Positions 44,779 to 48,310 of a DNA stretch of 48,310 nucleotides are shown one piece after another. The translations under genes and the position numbers were made by a program. The notes beneath the pieces were generated by a model. It did not search any database, was not told the origin of the DNA, and was given only the letters and a program-made list of their open reading frames with translations. How positions within the stretch are numbered: the stretch's first letter is position 1; each line of letters starts with the position of its first letter. The stretch is from Planctomycetaceae bacterium (GTDB lineage Bacteria > Planctomycetota > Planctomycetia > Planctomycetales > Planctomycetaceae): positions 1 through 48,310 of the forward strand of contig JABISG010000167.1 in assembly GCA_018699955.1 (NCBI GenBank), in the 5' to 3' direction.

Positions 44779-46023
44779 ATGGCAACGACGAGACGAACGT
44801 TTCTGACCAACCTGGGTGCCGCCGGAATTGTGTCCCTCGGTGCGACACCGCCCTGGTTTCTCACGCGTGCGGCGTTGGCGGCCGAGAAGGTGGAAAAACC
44901 GCCGGCCGAAAAACGAATTCTGGTGCTGGTGCAACTCGCCGGCGGCAACGACGGACTCAACACCGTCATTCCCTACACCGACGCGGAATACCAGAAGGCG
45001 CGACCGGGCATCGGCATCGGCAGAGATGCGGTGCTGAAGATCGGTGACGACCTCGGGCTGCATCCGCAAATGACCGGGTTCAAAGAGATTTTCGACGAAG
45101 GACGACTTGCCGTTATTCAGGGCGTCGGTTATCCCAACCCAAACCGCTCGCATTTTCGTTCGACCGACATCTGGCACTCGGCTCGTCCCGACGTCGAGTA
45201 CACCGAAGACGGTTGGTTGGGCCGATCACTGGACCTGCACGCCAAGCGACATGCTGGAAAAACACCGGCGCTGGCGCTCGGGACCAATCGGCTGCCGCTG
45301 GCGCTCGTTTGCTCAAAGCTCAGTGTGCCGACGGTTCAGAACGTCAACGAATTTCAACTCCAACTCGGTGCCGGTTCCGCAGCCAACAAGAAACTTCGCA
45401 GGAAGTTGATCGGCGACTTGGCGAATCGCCAAAGCGCGACGGAATCGGACCTCGACTTTCTTCGCAAGACAACCCAAACGGCTCTCTCCACCGCCAGGAA
45501 ATTGGAGAAAGTCACCGCGACCTACAAACCGGCGGCCGAGTATCCGACTAACGGACTGGGTGGGAAACTCAAAACGGTGGCGCAGTTAATTGCCGGCGAT
45601 TTCGGGACGAACATCTTCTTCGTCTCGCTCGGAGGATTCGACACGCATTCGCAGCAGGCGGGAGCGCACCAAGGGCTGCTGTCGGAACTCTCCTCAGCCA
45701 TCCGTGCCTTCTACTTGGACCTCAAAGAGCATAAGTTGCAGGATCAGGTTCTGCTGGCGACGTATTCGGAATTCGGCCGTCGCGTGAAAGAGAATGGCAG
45801 CCTGGGCACCGACCACGGAGCCGCCTCGCAAATGTTCGTAGTCACTCCCGGCGACAAAGGGGGCCTGATTGGCAAGCACCCCAGCCTGACCGATCTCTCC
45901 CAAGGCGACCTCAAATACCACACCGACTTCCGCTCGGTCTACGCAACGATTCTCGATAAGTGGCTCGATATTTCCAGCCAATCGGTCCTCGGCCACGAAT
46001 TCCCCGGCGTTGATATCGTCTAG
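44779..46023 (+). CDS. DUF1501 protein, Tat-exported (partner of DUF1800)
   Basis: A 414-residue DUF1501 protein with a Tat-like signal (TTRRTFLTNLGAAG) and the core LVQLAGGNDGLNTV. It is the usual partner of the preceding DUF1800 gene. This copy is of the NDGLNT branch and differs clearly from the two GGPSH copies at 21652 and 27555, so the three are distant paralogues rather than recent duplicates. AGGACC precedes the ATG. Confidence 0.92.
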   Translation: MATTRRTFLTNLGAAGIVSLGATPPWFLTRAALAAEKVEKPPAEKRILVLVQLAGGNDGLNTVIPYTDAEYQKARPGIGIGRDAVLKIGDDLGLHPQMTGFKEIFDEGRLAVIQGVGYPNPNRSHFRSTDIWHSARPDVEYTEDGWLGRSLDLHAKRHAGKTPALALGTNRLPLALVCSKLSVPTVQNVNEFQLQLGAGSAANKKLRRKLIGDLANRQSATESDLDFLRKTTQTALSTARKLEKVTATYKPAAEYPTNGLGGKLKTVAQLIAGDFGTNIFFVSLGGFDTHSQQAGAHQGLLSELSSAIRAFYLDLKEHKLQDQVLLATYSEFGRRVKENGSLGTDHGAASQMFVVTPGDKGGLIGKHPSLTDLSQGDLKYHTDFRSVYATILDKWLDISSQSVLGHEFPGVDIV

Positions 46024-46039
46024 GATGCAGTTCCAAAAA

Positions 46040-46092
46040 CCCTCTCCCCGGCCGGGGAGAGGGACAGCTTCAAAGCCGAAGGCTCTTGAAGC
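46040..46092. repeat. Two tandem hairpins, dispersed palindromic repeat
   Basis: A perfect 24-bp palindrome (46040-46063, left half CCCTCTCCCCGG) is followed at once by a second hairpin (46067-46092; GCTTCAA pairs with TTGAAGC, and AGCC with GGCT). They lie just after the DUF1501 stop and could terminate it. The first stem has the same arms as the hairpin at 31788-31818, which suggests a genome-wide repeat family. Confidence 0.65.
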
Positions 46093-46260
46093 AGGGTGAG
46101 GGCCGGCCGATCGCTCCGCACTGCTTGACATTTGGCTATCCACGCGCAACAGTGGGACCACTTCCTGTGTCCTGTAATCTGCGGCATTGCGTATCCGATT
46201 CAAGATTCGGAATCTCAACGCGGCTGCATTCCGCTGCGTGCGCATCAAGAAGGTGTCACC

Positions 46261-47877
46261 GTGCAAGTTCGCTGCCCGCATTGTCAGAATCCGCTGGAAG
46301 TCCTCGACGACTCGTCACTGACTGACATCCAGTGTCCATCGTGCGACAGCCAGTTCAATCTGCTGGGCGATGAGACGGTGGTCTATCGTGCGAATGAGAA
46401 TGCTACGATTGGCCACTTCGAGTTACAGGACGAACTCGGAACCGGTGCATTCGGCACGGTTTGGAAAGCCCGGGACACCCAACTTGATCGCAGCGTGGCG
46501 GTTAAGATTCCGCGCAAGGAACAGTTGAGTTCCGGCGAAGCCGAGAAGTTCATTCGCGAGGCACGGGCCGCCGCTCAGTTGAAGCATCCAAACATTGTCA
46601 GCGTGCATGAAGTGGGTCGCGAGGATGGGCAGGTCTACATTGTCAGCGATCTGGTTGACGGGCTGAGTCTGTTGGATTGGCTGACCGGTCAGAAACTCTC
46701 ATCGCGCGAGGCGGCCGAGTTGTGTGCGAAAGTGGCCACAGCGCTGGAGCACGCGCACCAGGCGGGTGTGATTCACCGCGACCTGAAGCCAGCTAACGTG
46801 ATGATCGACGCTGCCAGCGAACCGCACATCATGGATTTCGGCATTGCGAAACGCGAGGCGGGCGAAATCACAATGACGGTCGATGGCCAGGTGCTGGGTA
46901 CGCCGGCTTATATGTCGCCCGAGCAAGCCAAAGGAGAAAGCCACGACGCCGACGCCCGCAGCGACGCCTATTCGCTGGGAGTGATCCTGTTCGAGCTACT
47001 AACAAACGAACGCCCCTTCCGCGGCAACACCCGAATGCTGCTGCATCAAGTGATCCACGAGGATGCGCCGAGTCTGCGCAAGCTCAACGCAACCGTTCCG
47101 CGCGACCTGGAGACGATCTGTCTGAAGTGCCTGCAAAAGGAGCCGGGGCAAAGATATCAAACCGCTGGAAAATTGGGTGAAGACCTGCAGCGGTTCATCA
47201 ACGGCGAAGCCGTTCTCGCCCGGCCCATCAGTCAGGCGGCCCGTTTGTGGAGATGGTGCAAGCGCAATCGCGCCATTGCCGTTCTGACGGCGACGGTGGC
47301 CGTTTCGCTGATTGTCGGCGTCACTGCATCGGTCTTTTTCGCCTTCGATGCAAACAGTGAGCGAAACAAGGCAGACAACGAGCGCAATAATGCACTGAAT
47401 CTAGCGGCTGAAAAGGACAAACTGGCCGAGGAGAAGACGAAGCTGGCTGCTGAAGAAAGCGCTGCACGGGGCTTAGCGGAAGAACGCCTCACGCGTTCCG
47501 AGTGGCTGGTCTATGCCGGCCAAATCGCCACAGCCCAACGGGAATGGGAGAATGGAAGCGTCACGGCCGCATGGCATTCTTTGAATGCCTGTCGCCGAGA
47601 CTTCCGCGGCTGGGAACACGACTACCTTATTACGCTGTTCAACGCCAACCATCAGAACTTGCGGGGCCACACGGGCAGCGTCCTCAGCGTGGCGTTCAGC
47701 TCGGACGGCAGGCAGATCGTCAGCGGCAGCTCTGACAAGACGCTCAAGGTGTGGGATACCGAGACGGGCCAGGAAACGCTGACAGTGAAAGGGCATACCG
47801 GCGCTGTCCACACCGTGGCGTTCAGTCCGGACGGACAAAGCCTGCATTCGGACAAACCATCCCAAACTCTGCTATAG
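46261..47877 (+). CDS. Zn-ribbon Ser/Thr kinase with WD40, truncated by an IS
   Basis: A GTG start with AGAAGGTG upstream gives 538 residues: a Zn-ribbon with CPHC at 5-8 and CPSC at 25-28, then a Hanks-type kinase (Gly loop GTGAFGTV at 60-67, Lys82, HRD at 172-174, DFG at 192-194). A membrane segment (about 337-362), a long coiled coil and the start of WD40 repeats follow. One WD unit is complete (about 465-505), but the second breaks off after FSPDGQSL. The final residues are encoded by an IS3-family left end and stop at TAG in the IS. The kinase domain is intact, so some activity may remain. Confidence 0.88.
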   Translation: MQVRCPHCQNPLEVLDDSSLTDIQCPSCDSQFNLLGDETVVYRANENATIGHFELQDELGTGAFGTVWKARDTQLDRSVAVKIPRKEQLSSGEAEKFIREARAAAQLKHPNIVSVHEVGREDGQVYIVSDLVDGLSLLDWLTGQKLSSREAAELCAKVATALEHAHQAGVIHRDLKPANVMIDAASEPHIMDFGIAKREAGEITMTVDGQVLGTPAYMSPEQAKGESHDADARSDAYSLGVILFELLTNERPFRGNTRMLLHQVIHEDAPSLRKLNATVPRDLETICLKCLQKEPGQRYQTAGKLGEDLQRFINGEAVLARPISQAARLWRWCKRNRAIAVLTATVAVSLIVGVTASVFFAFDANSERNKADNERNNALNLAAEKDKLAEEKTKLAAEESAARGLAEERLTRSEWLVYAGQIATAQREWENGSVTAAWHSLNACRRDFRGWEHDYLITLFNANHQNLRGHTGSVLSVAFSSDGRQIVSGSSDKTLKVWDTETGQETLTVKGHTGAVHTVAFSPDGQSLHSDKPSQTLL

Positions 47878-47882
47878 CAGAG
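47867..47882. repeat. 16-bp perfect palindrome near the IS left end
   Basis: CTCTGCTATAGCAGAG is a perfect inverted repeat about 25 nt inside the presumed IS end. It includes the TAG codon that stops the truncated kinase. It could be a transposase site or only a chance palindrome. Confidence 0.6.
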
Positions 47883-47978
47883 TGAAACAGCCATCCTTGT
47901 GACCTTCCCCCCTTTTATTGAGCCACAGCGAGTGAGAGAATCTCAACCGGGCTGACTGCCCGGAAAGGATTCTTTGAG

Positions 47979-48257
47979 ATGAAGCAGAACCGACACACAG
48001 TGGACCAGATCATTGCGAAATTGCGTCGTGCTGACGTGGAGCTTGGCAAGGGCAAGAAGGTTCCTGAGATCTGCAGATTGCTTGAGATCAGCGAGCATAC
48101 TTACTATCGCTGGCGTCAGAAGTACGGCGGAATGCAGCCGGACATGGCCAAACAACTGAAGGCTCTCCAGAAGGAGAACGCCCGGCTGAAAAAGATGGTG
48201 GCCGAACAGGCTCTGGATATGGAGATTCTCAAAGAGGCCTCCCAGGGAAACTGGTAG
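47979..48257 (+). CDS. IS3-family transposase OrfA (helix-turn-helix protein)
   Basis: A 92-residue OrfA with an N-terminal helix-turn-helix (PEICRLLEISEHTYYRWRQKYGG) and a leucine-zipper-like helix (KALQKENARLKKMVAEQALD), the standard IS3 OrfA design, closest in style to IS407-type elements. It binds the IS ends and multimerises. The catalytic DDE part is in orfB, mostly outside the window. The frame ends at TAG just after a GGGAAAC heptamer, where ribosomes can slip to the -1 frame. Confidence 0.9.
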   Translation: MKQNRHTVDQIIAKLRRADVELGKGKKVPEICRLLEISEHTYYRWRQKYGGMQPDMAKQLKALQKENARLKKMVAEQALDMEILKEASQGNW

Positions 48258-48309
48258 GCCCCAAGCGTCGACGACGCACCGTGGAAGAGGTGCGTCGCCG
48301 TTTGGGGCC
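48245..48309 (+). promoter_or_regulatory. Programmed -1 frameshift site and stem-loop (orfA to orfB)
   Basis: The heptamer GGGAAAC (48245-48251) reads G GGA AAC in the OrfA frame, the X XXY YYZ pattern for -1 slippage, and ends just before the OrfA TGG and TAG codons. Five nt later begins a stem-loop: an 8-bp outer stem (48257-48264 with 48302-48309), an internal loop, and a 9-bp inner stem (48272-48280 with 48289-48297) closed by an 8-nt loop. The -1 frame is open past the OrfA stop and reads GPKRRRRTVEEVRRRLG, a plausible orfB start. Confidence 0.8.
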
Positions 48310-48310
48310 A

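Larger units (their letters stand above)
47843..48310 (+). mobile_element. IS3-family insertion sequence (IS407-like), left part
   Basis: The element starts near 47843 (TGCATTCGGAC), where the WD40 coding sequence stops making sense, and runs beyond the window. It carries an orfA (47979-48257) and the start of orfB in the -1 frame, joined by a frameshift signal. The terminal-repeat start is inferred from the protein break; the other end and any target-site duplication are outside the window. Confidence 0.8.

Noticed and set aside
1..48310. CRISPR array, tRNA cluster or rRNA
   Set aside because: I found no regularly spaced repeats and no rRNA-like sequence. Repeats seen are tandem duplications, protein repeats or hairpins.

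Overview
The window is typical of a planctomycete (Planctomycetota) chromosome, about 55-58% GC by eye. The diagnostic content is three DUF1501 proteins, a PSCyt1-DUF1549-DUF1553 protein, a DUF1800 protein, a ThuA-like protein, multi-domain Ser/Thr kinases (one with Zn-ribbon, transmembrane, coiled-coil and WD40 parts), and many secreted proteins with Tat-like or Sec signals. The genus cannot be fixed from the sequence alone.

Layout. 1-6.2 kb: the end of a metallophosphoesterase, a D-2-hydroxyacid dehydrogenase, a coiled-coil protein, a lipoprotein, a secreted protein and a ThuA-like protein. 6.2-12.3 kb: a run of minus-strand signalling genes, comprising an NtrC-type response regulator with its histidine kinase, a membrane Ser/Thr kinase and a degenerate receiver protein. 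12.3-16.4 kb: csrA behind a long leader with a near-consensus sigma70 promoter, a PaaI-type thioesterase, ferrochelatase, a DMT transporter and a methyltransferase. 16.4-23 kb: a beta-propeller cytochrome c, an SGNH hydrolase, a pentapeptide-repeat protein and a solo DUF1501 protein. 23.2-27.5 kb: an H-NOX heme sensor followed 3 nt later by a GAF/class III nucleotide cyclase, then a MetE-like protein and a sugar isomerase-like protein. 27.5-36.9 kb (minus strand): DUF1501, the PSCyt1/DUF1549/DUF1553 protein, a di-heme peroxidase-like lipoprotein, a BNR sialidase-like protein, a small membrane protein and a LamG protein with an inserted propeller. 37-46 kb (plus strand): an amber-interrupted gene, a glycosidase-like propeller protein, a subtilase/FG-GAP fusion and a DUF3352-like/DUF1800/DUF1501 set. 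46-48.3 kb: a Zn-ribbon/kinase/WD40 gene cut by an IS3-family element whose 5' part closes the window.

How the genes work together. The most interesting unit is the H-NOX/cyclase pair. It resembles a soluble guanylyl cyclase split into sensor and catalytic proteins, but its substrate-selecting residues predict cAMP rather than cGMP. The secreted enzymes and cytochromes fit the usual planctomycete periplasmic or surface polymer degradation and redox repertoire; this is inferred from the families. Several proteins show one domain nested inside another (LamG with propeller, SGNH with TPR). The mobile-element end carries a clear programmed -1 frameshift signal.
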